From Planctomycetota bacterium (GTDB lineage Bacteria > Planctomycetota > Planctomycetia > Gemmatales > Gemmataceae), in the NCBI GenBank assembly GCA_026692965.1, contig JAPLNF010000125.1, positions 1-38,385 on the forward strand: a DNA stretch of 38,385 nucleotides. Reading direction: 5' to 3'. A program made the position numbers and the translations under genes. Shown here one piece after another: positions 28,633 through 37,434 of this stretch (position 1 is its first letter; each line of letters begins with the position of its first letter). The notes beneath the pieces were generated by a model, which did not search any database, was not told the origin of the DNA, and saw nothing but the letters and a program-made list of their open reading frames with translations.

Positions 28633-29088
28633 ATGAAGCGCAATCCAGGAAAAAAACGGAAGCAGCAGCTAATTCAAGTTTGGTCTTATGATCAAACTAT
28701 AAAAGCTCTGCCTTACCTTCTTGAAGTAATACGCTCGTTGCGAGAAAACTACTTGGCAATGCAGTTTGCTAACCACCGTTTAGGCAAGATTGGTCAGCGC
28801 CTAGGGCGTCTAGATCGATCTGCGTTTATTGCAAAGCAAGAAGCTCAGACGGATTCTGAAACTGCGAGCTCAAAATACAATCAGGATGTTGCGGAGCTCG
28901 AGAGCATGGGAATGTTTGTGGCTTCGCCTGCAAATGGAGTTGTTGCGATCCCTTTCATCGAGGAGGAACAACTTGCTTGGTTTGTCTTGGAACTTTATCA
29001 TGAAGATCATGTGGTAGGATGGCGCTATCAATCCGATCCATTGGATACCCGCAGGGCCATATTGCCTAAGCATAAAGGCACTACTTGA
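28633..29088 (+). CDS. DUF2203 family protein
   Basis: ALPYLLEVIRSLRENYLAMQ...ELESMGMFVASPANGVVAIPFIEEEQLAWFVLELYHEDHVVGWR matches the DUF2203 pattern; GGAGG-like site upstream. Confidence 0.7.
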   Translation: MKRNPGKKRKQQLIQVWSYDQTIKALPYLLEVIRSLRENYLAMQFANHRLGKIGQRLGRLDRSAFIAKQEAQTDSETASSKYNQDVAELESMGMFVASPANGVVAIPFIEEEQLAWFVLELYHEDHVVGWRYQSDPLDTRRAILPKHKGTT

Positions 29089-29107
29089 CTCTGCCTGAGA
29101 TTTAAAC

Positions 29108-29147
29108 AAAAAGCCTTTGCAGGGTGATCCTTGCAAAGGCTTTTTTT
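29108..29147. terminator. Bidirectional intrinsic terminator between convergent DUF2203 and mgtE genes
   Basis: AAAAAGCCTTTGCA-gggtgatcct-TGCAAAGGCTTTTTTT, 14-bp perfect stem. Confidence 0.88.
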
Positions 29148-29159
29148 ATATTTATGAGG

Positions 29160-30767
29160 TTAATGTAACAAGTCGCCTAGGAAGATTCCAGCGATGGAAA
29201 AGTAAATAACGATTCCTGTAACATCGACAAAAGTTGCAACAAAAGGACTTGATGCAATGCCCGGATCAACACCAAACCGGTCAAATACGAGTGGGAGCAT
29301 GGAACCTACCACGGTGCCCCATAAGCAAATTCCTGCAACTGAAAAACCAATCACTGCTGCAAGTTTCCAGCGATCAACGGCGGGCGTGATCAACGAGCAA
29401 CCCTTGGGGAATTCGTAAACAAGTTGCCCATCATGGAGGGTAGGCTCCTTTAATTTTGAAGATTCAGGCAGGCGGATTTTTTCGGACTTAGGGCTATGGA
29501 TGACCTGTTCGGTATCTGGGATGATCTCATAGACGCCATCTTGATTGGGAACCAGGGGGGTACTTTGTGCAACTTTTACCTTGAAGGATTCATGCCTAGG
29601 GTGTGAACTTCCGCGGATATGGTCGGGGGTTAGTGCGGCCCTGATGAAACCAATGCCCCCAAGGGTCAGGCCCAATGCTAGGCCCATTAGAAGTTCATGT
29701 TTGAAAATGCGAAACCAGTTTTTACGGTTCACTTCATTAAGCGCCATGGCTCGGGTGATCAAAGTCGCTGCCTGCGAGCCAGAGTTTCCTCCCGTGGAAA
29801 TGCAAAGGGGAACAAATAAACTCAACACCACCACTTGGGCAATGGCATCTTCAAAATAAGCCAAAGCTGTAAAGGTGAATAACTCTGCAAGGAACAAGCA
29901 AGAAAGCCAGACGGATCTTTTTCGCCAAACAAGAGTGAAGCTTGCATCAAGGTAGCTATCTTTCATGGGTTCCATACCACCCATGCGATGCACATCTTCA
30001 GTTGCAGCAGAAACCACAGCGTCCATTGCATCATCATGCGTCACAATACCTACAAGCTTGGCATCCTTGTCGATGACAGGGATGGCAAGAAGATCATAAC
30101 GCGCCATCGATTGGGCAACCCTGTCTTTGGGATCGGTAACTTTGACCGTAACGATCTGAGTTTCCATGATATCTGCAAGAATATCTTTTCTGGGGGCGAG
30201 GATGAGGGTTCTTAAAGAAACCACACCTTGCAGCCTGCGATTTTCATCAACGAGATAAACATAATAAATCGTCTCGCGATCAGGGGCCTGCAATCTTAAG
30301 CGCTCTAAAGCTTCATCCACAGTAATGTTGGCGGGAAGCCAAGCATAATCTGTGGTCATGATAGCGCCCGCGGTATCTTCGGGGAAATTTACCAGCGAAG
30401 CAATATCCCTGCGTTCTGCATCATCGATCAGCCGTAAAATCGCCTCGGTTACAGTGGGATCTAAGTGCCTAAGAAGAGCAGCGCGATCATCATGCGACAT
30501 GCGTTCGATAAGTTTTGCCATATGAGGCCTGCCCACACCCTTCACCAGTCGAACTTGTTCTTCGGTGGGAAGGTAGGAAAAGATCTCGGCTTGATTGTCG
30601 ATCGGGGTTTCTTGAAGGAAGCGCCAGGTATCTTCAACCTTGAAGTTTCCATCTAAAGCCTCTGCGATGGTTGCAGGGTGCAATGCTTCTGAAAATTCCC
30701 GCATGGTTTCGGGATCATTGCTTCTGATGCAATGCTCTATTTCAGGAGTAAAAAGGGGGTGAGGCAT
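29160..30767 (-). CDS. mgtE: Magnesium transporter MgtE
   Basis: N domain (IFSYLPTEEQVRLV...ERMSHDDRAALL), CBS pair (AGAIMTTDYAWLPANITVDEAL...), TM domain (CISTGGNSGSQAATLITRAMAL; DPGIASSPFVATFVDVTGIVIYFSIA). Confidence 0.93.
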   Translation of the reverse strand: MPHPLFTPEIEHCIRSNDPETMREFSEALHPATIAEALDGNFKVEDTWRFLQETPIDNQAEIFSYLPTEEQVRLVKGVGRPHMAKLIERMSHDDRAALLRHLDPTVTEAILRLIDDAERRDIASLVNFPEDTAGAIMTTDYAWLPANITVDEALERLRLQAPDRETIYYVYLVDENRRLQGVVSLRTLILAPRKDILADIMETQIVTVKVTDPKDRVAQSMARYDLLAIPVIDKDAKLVGIVTHDDAMDAVVSAATEDVHRMGGMEPMKDSYLDASFTLVWRKRSVWLSCLFLAELFTFTALAYFEDAIAQVVVLSLFVPLCISTGGNSGSQAATLITRAMALNEVNRKNWFRIFKHELLMGLALGLTLGGIGFIRAALTPDHIRGSSHPRHESFKVKVAQSTPLVPNQDGVYEIIPDTEQVIHSPKSEKIRLPESSKLKEPTLHDGQLVYEFPKGCSLITPAVDRWKLAAVIGFSVAGICLWGTVVGSMLPLVFDRFGVDPGIASSPFVATFVDVTGIVIYFSIAGIFLGDLLH

Positions 30768-30797
30768 ATTCTATTCCCGTTTATTATGGCGACCTTT

Positions 30798-31686
30798 TCA
30801 GGCGGAGGTATTTATAATTATGTTATCAATCAATCTGGTATTACCCAACTTTAATGCAAAGGCAACCAAAACTATACCGTTCATTTTTTCCAGAACTTCC
30901 AGCGAATCTGCATTCACTATTTCTACATAATCGACCACGCCATTTGGTATGGCTTCGAGTCGTTTTAACAAATCCACTCGATATTGTGCACTTGATTCAT
31001 GTTTTCTTAAAGCTACATCTTCCTTTAATGAACACAAAGCTTTGTAGATCAAAGGTGCAACAGATCTTTGCTCGTTTGAAAGATAGCGGTTGCGCGAACT
31101 CATCGCTAAAGCGGTTGCGCGAACTCATCGCTAATCCATCTTGCTCCCTAAGTGTTGGGCAAATCACCACATCGAGGGGTAAATCAAGATCACGAGCCAT
31201 CCTTTTAATCACCAATGCCTGCTGGGCATCTTTTTGGCCCAGATAGGCAGCATCGGGTTGTACCTGGCCGAATAATTTCATTACCACCGTGGTAACACCT
31301 TTAAAATGGCCCGGTCTACTTTTGCCACACAAGTTGTTCGTAAGCCCATTCACCTCTACTACCGTTGCAAAACCTGTGGGATACATTTCTTCGACAGAAG
31401 GATTAAAGACAAGATTCACGCCGGCATCGGTGCATAGTTTGAGGTCATCCTGCAAAGGCCGTGGATAGCGGTGAAAATCTTCGTTAGGGCCGAATTGCAT
31501 CGGGTTGACAAAGATTGAAACCACAACAAAATCACAGTGCTTTCGAGCTTCGTGGACCAAGCTGATATGCCCTTCATGCAGGGCACCCATGGTAGGGACA
31601 AATCCAATTTTGCTACCCGATTTCTTGGCGCAAGATACGAGCGTTCTTAATTGTTCAATCGTAGTCGCAGTTTGCATCTCAGCCAT
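30798..31686 (-). pseudogene. panC: Pantothenate synthetase PanC, frameshifted by a 25-bp tandem duplication
   Basis: 5' part 30997-31686 (VPTMGALHEGHISLV...YLGQKDAQQ...GLAMSSRNR) and 3' part 30798-31103 (MSSRNRYLSNEQR...) are in different frames joined at a duplicated 25-mer. Removing one copy gives a continuous 287-aa ORF. Confidence 0.9.
31085..31134. repeat. Perfect 25-bp tandem duplication inside panC
   Basis: AGCGGTTGCGCGAACTCATCGCTAA at 31085-31109 and 31110-31134, identical. Confidence 0.98.
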
Positions 31687-32233
31687 TCATTTTCTCCAGA
31701 ACCAACCTCAGGTAAGATTTGGGTTGTACTTGATTCAATCCCAATTCATCTGAGAGTTTTTGCACTACTGCAATCGCTCGTGCAGAGTCTTGTTCTTCCG
31801 CCACAATTTCAACTTCCACATGTAGCCCGAGGGTTTCCACTTCATCAAGGCTCAAGGCGATATCAAAGCCCTCAATATTTAAACTATAGGTTCTTCTTCT
31901 TTTGCTTACCCTTGCAACAAATTTGTAGCCCAAAGCTAGGAACACTTTAAGGTGATCCTGAAACCCGAGATCTCCCGCAGGGATGGGCACTTCGATTTCT
32001 TCACGCATTTTAACTTTGGAATTTAGCTTCGGCCCCTTGTAGGTAAGAAAGTTCGAATCACCTATTCTTCGGATTCGAAACGCTTCGCCAGTCATTGCAA
32101 AATCTCGATCAGGAGCATTTAGATAATGATCCACTTCGTACTCTTCTTTTGCCAATTGCACATTTCTTGAAGCCAATTTCTTCTCAAGTTCTTGAAACGA
32201 TGCCACTTCAAATTTTTGTTCAATTTCAAGCAT
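31679..32233 (-). CDS. CYTH domain protein (class IV adenylate cyclase / triphosphatase family)
   Basis: N-terminal ExExK (MLEIEQKFEV), RIRRIGDSNFLTYKGPK, REEIEVPI, LDEVETLGLHVEVEIVAE. Confidence 0.88.
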   Translation of the reverse strand: MLEIEQKFEVASFQELEKKLASRNVQLAKEEYEVDHYLNAPDRDFAMTGEAFRIRRIGDSNFLTYKGPKLNSKVKMREEIEVPIPAGDLGFQDHLKVFLALGYKFVARVSKRRRTYSLNIEGFDIALSLDEVETLGLHVEVEIVAEEQDSARAIAVVQKLSDELGLNQVQPKSYLRLVLEKMNG

Positions 32234-32330
32234 GGGTTTATTTTCCTTAATGCTGACTTATTTCACTCTTCCCTTTGTACAATAAAAGTGTATTTTTATG
32301 CAACCGGGTAACTCATAAGGGGTCCTAGTT

Positions 32331-32660
32331 ATGTCGAAACTTCACAAGGTGTGCAAAGTCAGCGAACTTCCCGAAGGTCAGGTTCATACCATCGAAGTTG
32401 AAGAAAAGTATGTCGGCGTCTATCATCAGCAAGGAAAATACTTTGCAATCGATGATTTTTGCCCACACATGGGCGCTTCCCTTAGTGGTGGTCATGTAGA
32501 AGATGGTACGGTTACCTGCCCTTGGCATGCTTGGCGTTTCCGCTTATGCGATGGTGCTTGGGCCGATAATCCAAGATTAAAAGTTGGTTGCTACAATGTG
32601 TCTGTGGTGGATGATGAGATTTTTCTAGAGACCCCCGCAAACAACCAGCCTAAAAAGTAA
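32331..32660 (+). CDS. Rieske [2Fe-2S] ferredoxin-like protein (NirD/biphenyl dioxygenase ferredoxin type)
   Basis: CPHMGASLSGGHVEDGTVTCPWHAWRF: CxH...CxxH Rieske motif. Confidence 0.92.
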   Translation: MSKLHKVCKVSELPEGQVHTIEVEEKYVGVYHQQGKYFAIDDFCPHMGASLSGGHVEDGTVTCPWHAWRFRLCDGAWADNPRLKVGCYNVSVVDDEIFLETPANNQPKK

Positions 32661-32717
32661 GCAATTAGTTGGAAGCAGCTCTAGATAACGGCCTATAGTA
32701 AATATAAGGAGAAAATC

Positions 32718-33068
32718 ATGACTGTAAAAATCGCTTGGCAGTACCATCGCAAAGGGTGAACAACCTGCAAAAAAGCTCAGGAGTTTCTTGAGCCAATCAG
32801 CCATACCATTACTGAAACTATTGATGCTTCTAAAACCAAAATAGGTTTGAAAGAAGCCTTGGCCCTCGCCCAAAAAGCCAGCACAATCATAGCTGCTAAG
32901 GGCAGTAAAATTACCGCTCTGGATTTGAAAAAAGATAAGCCAAGCAATGAAGATATTGCAGCGGTAATGATGGGCCCGACAGGTAACCTTCGAGCGCCCA
33001 CCCTTTTGGTAGGTAGCACCCTTTACATTGGGTTTAATGAAGAAGCGTACAAGAAGATGGGTTCTTAG
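32718..33068 (+). CDS. Candidate ArsC-family selenoprotein (UxxC); UGA at 32757-32759 read as Sec
   Basis: AAGGAG at 32706-32711, ATG at 32718; manual translation MTVKIAWQYHRKG[UGA]TTCKKAQEFLEPISHTITETIDASKTKIGLKEALALAQ...LRAPTLLVGSTLYIGFNEEAYKKMGS*. The ORF track shows only the part after the UGA (TTG at 32847). The UGA sits at the position of the first catalytic Cys in a CxxC-containing ArsC/thioredoxin fold. Confidence 0.82.
32775..32793 (+). promoter_or_regulatory. Putative bacterial SECIS-like hairpin
   Basis: GCTCAGG-agttt-CTTGAGC (7-bp stem with one G-U wobble) starting 16 nt after the UGA. Confidence 0.5.
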
Positions 33069-34053
33069 GTCGCAATTTTCGTCATGTCGAAAAGGTTGGT
33101 AGCTTGGGGCCCTAGGAATCCTTCGTAGCGCAATAGTTTTCCCGATCCTAAATCCTTGAATGTATCCCGTTGTGCTAACTCGAAGTAAGCATACGTCCAA
33201 GGTATTGAGGTTAACTTACCGTTTTCTAATACAGGCACATCGATTACAACCGCTTCGGTGGCTGTCTGTCTAAGCTTGCTGCCCCTTGCACCTTCAATTT
33301 CTTTTTTCATGGGCACGCCCGAATTCAACAAGGCCATTGATGTTTTTTCGATGTCATCCAAGGCGGGTACCTTATGCGAGTTGATCAGCGAGGTAAAGTG
33401 ATTCACATTGTAGCCATGAACTAAAACCCAGGCAGCATACTGGGAATCGAGATTAAGTTCGAGTAGGTCGGATTTTTCGGGTAGATGCCAGGGAAGTTCG
33501 TGGAAGAATTCAATCGCCTCATCCAGAAGCGATTCTCGTGAGGATTCTGATTTTGTTTCAAGGTGATGAAGGTCTGCGAGGAAAGATTCAGGAAGATTGG
33601 TGCGGTGCGTTTTAAGTGCGCCATGAATGATGTGCTTGGAAGATGGTTTTAATTCCCATGTACGCAATTCGGAGATGAAAACTTTGGGGAAGGTGGGTTG
33701 CGGGTGTTGGAAATAAATAGCGCTTAGGTGTTTGTCTTCAAAGTTGTAACAATCAGCAGAACGATAGCCCAAAGCTTCAAAAATCAATCAGCAGCACGAT
33801 AGCCTAAAGCTTCAAAAATGCGCGAGATAGAAGAGATTCCAGCTAGGGGGTTTTGGCTGCAGAAGGTTCGTAGGGCAATATGATCGTTAAAGAACGATGC
33901 GCCAGCTTCTTGAATTAATGTTTCGTAGTTATTCACATAGCTGACCCGGGATCGATATTTTTCCCACAACCGATCGAACAGGTTTAGAACAAATCGTTCT
34001 GATGCATTTTTAGAATTCAAAGCGTGGTGTGGACCAAGGTTGGTGGTATGCAT
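33065..34053 (-). pseudogene. DUF1338 family protein (HglS/YdcJ-like 2-oxoadipate dioxygenase/decarboxylase), split by a 35-bp imperfect tandem duplication
   Basis: 33784-34053 (...NDHIALRTF...ISRIFEALGYRAAD*) and 33065-33787 (IFEALGYRSADCYNFEDKHLSAIYFQHPQPTFPKVFISEL...) are in different frames. Deleting 35 bp gives one 317-aa ORF. Confidence 0.85.
33751..33820. repeat. 35-bp imperfect tandem duplication in the DUF1338 gene
   Basis: AATCAGCAGaACGATAGCCcAAAGCTTCAAAAATc (33751-33785) / AATCAGCAGcACGATAGCCtAAAGCTTCAAAAATg (33786-33820). Confidence 0.93.
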
Positions 34054-34231
34054 GTGATGCTCCTGAAATCTTAGGAATTGATCAAGTCGCTGTGGTGCTC
34101 TAATTTATTTTATACCTTTGAAGGCTCAAAAGGTGCAATGAAGTATAGAATTAATCAGACAAATTAATGCTTGATGTAAGTCCCCCTTAAGGAGCCACGC
34201 CATGACTTACCAAGAGTTGATTTAAATCCCG

Positions 34232-35545
34232 ATGATAAAAACCATGCTTCCGGGGCCTAATGCAAGCCGGATTATTGCTCAGGATGAGGAATACACCTCG
34301 CCTTCGTACACAAGATTTTATCCGCTTGTAGTTAGGCGCGGAAAGGGCGCAATCATAGAAGATGTGGATGGGAACTTGTTTCTTGACTTCACTTCTGGTA
34401 TTGCGGTTTGCTCTACGGGCCATTGTCATCCACGAATTGTGGATGCTATAAAAAAGCAATCAGAACTTCTTTTGCATATGTCGGGGACAGATTTTTATTA
34501 CGCCCCCCAAGCAGACCTTGCTAAAAAGCTCGCTCTTTTAGCTCCCGGAACTTCCCCTAAAAAAGTATTCTTCGCAAACTCAGGGACCGAAAGTGTCGAA
34601 GCAGCTTTTAAGCTTGCACGCTATCACACCAAACGAAAACAAATCATTTCGTTCTTTGGTGGATTCCATGGCAGAACCATGGGCTCGCTTTCGCTGACAG
34701 CTAGCAAGACCATTCAGCGGAAAGGGTTTGATCCCCTGATACCCGGTGTAAGCCATGCACCTTTTGGAAATTGCTACCGGTGCCCGGTAAACAAGACCTT
34801 TGGAACTTGCGGAATTGCTTGTGTTGAGAGCATTGAAAAACAATTGTTCAGGCACACGGTGTCACCTGATGAAGTAGCTGCAATTATTGTGGAACCCATC
34901 CAGGGTGAGGGTGGTTATGTGGTGCCTCCGTTGGAGTTTCATCGTGATTTGAAGGCCCTTGCAGAGAAACATGGCATACTTTACATCGCTGATGAGGTGC
35001 AATCTGGGATGGGTCGAACGGGAAAAATATTTGCCATAGAGCATTACGGAATCGAGCCAGACATCATCTGCCTGGCGAAGGGGATAGCCTCGGGATTGCC
35101 CTTGGGTGCGATGATTGCAAAAGCTGAAATTATGGATTGGCCCAAAGGTTCGCATGCCAGCACTTTTGGAGGCAACCCAGTGGCATGTGTTGCTGCCTTG
35201 GAAACCATTGCGTTATTGGAAGAGGGGTTGATGGATAACGCCCAACACGTGGGAGAATTCTTGTTTGAATTGTTGCTTGCCCTTAAAGATAAACATGCGT
35301 TGATAGGAGATGTAAGGGGCAAAGGCTTGATGCTTGCGATTGATCTGGTCAAGAACCGTGAAAGCAAAGAACCAGCAGGCGTGGAAAGAGATTCTATTGT
35401 TCAGGCCTGTTTTAAAAAAGGGTTGTTGTTATTAGGATGCGGGTTGAGTGGTATTCGCTTCTGTCCGCCTTTGATAATCAAAGATCATGAAGCAGCTACT
35501 GCGGTTAAAATTATCGATGAAGTTTTGTCTGAATTAAAAAGGTAG
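34232..35545 (+). CDS. Class III PLP-dependent aminotransferase (acetylornithine/4-aminobutyrate/lysine aminotransferase family)
   Basis: DVDGNLFLDFTSGIAVCSTGHCHPRIV, FANSGTESVEAAFKLAR, GGFHGRTMGSLSLT, ADEVQSGMGRTGK, CLAKGIASGLPLGAMI, STFGGNPVAC. Confidence 0.92.
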   Translation: MIKTMLPGPNASRIIAQDEEYTSPSYTRFYPLVVRRGKGAIIEDVDGNLFLDFTSGIAVCSTGHCHPRIVDAIKKQSELLLHMSGTDFYYAPQADLAKKLALLAPGTSPKKVFFANSGTESVEAAFKLARYHTKRKQIISFFGGFHGRTMGSLSLTASKTIQRKGFDPLIPGVSHAPFGNCYRCPVNKTFGTCGIACVESIEKQLFRHTVSPDEVAAIIVEPIQGEGGYVVPPLEFHRDLKALAEKHGILYIADEVQSGMGRTGKIFAIEHYGIEPDIICLAKGIASGLPLGAMIAKAEIMDWPKGSHASTFGGNPVACVAALETIALLEEGLMDNAQHVGEFLFELLLALKDKHALIGDVRGKGLMLAIDLVKNRESKEPAGVERDSIVQACFKKGLLLLGCGLSGIRFCPPLIIKDHEAATAVKIIDEVLSELKR

Positions 35546-35549
35546 ATTA

Positions 35550-37067
35550 ATGATCACAGAGTTACTTGAAAAATTTGGCATCCATCACACTCATTCTGGT
35601 GTTTATGCAGGAGATTGGATCACCAAGCCTGAAGGGGTGGAATTTGATTCGGTAAATCCTTCAGATGGGAAATGTATTGCAACTATTATGAGTGGCACGA
35701 AAAATAATTATGAACAAGTGATGGCGACGGCGGAGGAAGGATTTAAGAAATGGCGTGGAGTTCCTGCCCCAAAGAGAGGAGAGATCATTAGGCAGATTGG
35801 AATAGCACTGCGAAAAAATAAGAAAGATCTAGGTTTCCTCATTACTTTAGAAACCGGAAAAATCCTAAGCGAGGGGCAGGGCGAAGTTCAGGAAATGATC
35901 GATATGTGCGACTTTGCAACCGGCCTTTCCAGACAACTGCATGGACTTACCATTGCAAGTGAAAGAGAGGATCATAGGCTTTTTGAACAATGGCACCCAC
36001 TTGGGGTTGTTGGAATTATTAGCGCATTTAATTTCCCCGCTGCTGTATGGGCTTGGAATGCAATTCTTGCAGCAATATGTGGCGATACATCTGTTTGGAA
36101 ACCCTCGAATCACACACCAATTACTTCCATTGCTGTTATTAACATTGTTGCATCAGTCATGAAATCAAACGGTTATGAGAATGTTTTTTCGTTGTGCATA
36201 AGTGAAGGGCATCATGCAGCAGAATGGATTGCGGACGATAAAAGAATCCCGCTGGTGAGCGCGACAGGAAGTTGTGAGATGGGTAAGGTTATTGGTGTGA
36301 AAGTGGCTCAGAGACTAGGACGAAGCCTACTGGAGTTGGGCGGGAACAATGCCGCAATTATTTCGCCTAGTGCGAATGTTGATCTCGCACTTAGAGGCGT
36401 TGTATTTGCTGCGGTGGGTACTGCAGGGCAGAGATGCACCACGCTACGAAGGTTATTTGTACATGATTCCATCGAAAACATGTTTATGGAAAAGCTATGC
36501 AATGCCTATGGCAATGTAACAATTGGGAACCCATGGGAAGAAGGGGTGTTGATGGGCCCGCTGATTTCGGCAGATGCAGTTGAAAAAATGATGCATGCCA
36601 TTGAAGAAGCAAAGAAGCAGGGCGGGAAAGTCTTGGCGGGAGGCAACAGAATTCATGGCATTGGAAACTTTGTTGAACCGACGATCATACTTGCCAACTC
36701 TGAAATGCCAATCATCCAGCAGGAAACCTTTGCTCCGATTCTTTATGTGATGCCATACCGTCATCTGGGGGATGCCATCCGGTTTAACAATGAAGTCCCA
36801 CAGGGGCTATCTTCTGCAATTTTCACTGATAGCGTTAGTGAGGCTGAGCAGTTCTTAAGTACTCGGGGCAGTGATTGCGGAATTGCGAATGTCAATATAG
36901 GAACCTCTGGTGCAGAAATTGGAGGCGCCTTTGGGGGCGAGAAAGAAACAGGCGGTGGCAGAGAGTCTGGCAGTGATTGCTGGAAAGCTTATATGCGTAG
37001 GCAGACTTGCACCATTAATGGTGGCGACCAACTTCCCTTAGCACAGGGGATCCACTTTGATTTATAA
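35550..37067 (+). CDS. Aldehyde dehydrogenase, ALDH7/antiquitin-like (alpha-aminoadipic semialdehyde / piperideine-6-carboxylate dehydrogenase)
   Basis: ISAFNFPAAVWAWNA, LLELGGNNAAII, GQRCTTLRRLFVH, NVNIGTSGAEIGGAFGGEKETGGGRESGSDCWKAYMRRQTCTINGGDQLPLAQGIHFDL (typical ALDH7 C-terminus). Confidence 0.92.
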   Translation: MITELLEKFGIHHTHSGVYAGDWITKPEGVEFDSVNPSDGKCIATIMSGTKNNYEQVMATAEEGFKKWRGVPAPKRGEIIRQIGIALRKNKKDLGFLITLETGKILSEGQGEVQEMIDMCDFATGLSRQLHGLTIASEREDHRLFEQWHPLGVVGIISAFNFPAAVWAWNAILAAICGDTSVWKPSNHTPITSIAVINIVASVMKSNGYENVFSLCISEGHHAAEWIADDKRIPLVSATGSCEMGKVIGVKVAQRLGRSLLELGGNNAAIISPSANVDLALRGVVFAAVGTAGQRCTTLRRLFVHDSIENMFMEKLCNAYGNVTIGNPWEEGVLMGPLISADAVEKMMHAIEEAKKQGGKVLAGGNRIHGIGNFVEPTIILANSEMPIIQQETFAPILYVMPYRHLGDAIRFNNEVPQGLSSAIFTDSVSEAEQFLSTRGSDCGIANVNIGTSGAEIGGAFGGEKETGGGRESGSDCWKAYMRRQTCTINGGDQLPLAQGIHFDL

Positions 37068-37434
37068 AAGCTTTCAGAGCCAGAGTTGCACCATTCCTAT
37101 TAGATAAGGACCGTTTTGTGCTCATTTCTTTTTAAACTCTTTGCAAATAATTCGGGATTTAGGAACTTCCATAGGGTTGCAAAACTGCTATAGTTGGGTA
37201 CGAGTTCTATTAGGGGAACTTTAATGTTTTTTAAGAAAACAAGAAAAGTTTTACTAAAAGAAGTTAAAAAGAGGCCCCCTATTCCTCCAAGGCTTCCTAT
37301 ACTTCTATAAATTTGGAAATGTTCGTCTGTATTTTGTGAATATTATAAGGTATGGTTCCGCCCCATCAAGGTGCAGGAAGCTCCTTGTTAAATGGTAAAT
37401 AAAGCCAAGCGCTAGTGAACGGAAGGGAATCTGT

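Noticed and set aside
31679-32233. CYTH protein as a second adenylate cyclase signalling with the FHA cyclase
   Set aside because: CYTH proteins are often inorganic triphosphatases; it is >10 kb away on the other strand, so no functional link can be supported.
32777-33019. Minus-strand ORF (80 aa) opposite the UGA-containing ArsC-like gene
   Set aside because: No family resemblance; the plus-strand reading matches an ArsC-like fold with a good ribosome binding site, so this is an antisense by-product.
32847-33068. 73-aa ORF starting MKEALALAQ (TTG)
   Set aside because: Truncated by treating UGA as stop; the frame extends in phase to ATG at 32718 with a ribosome binding site.
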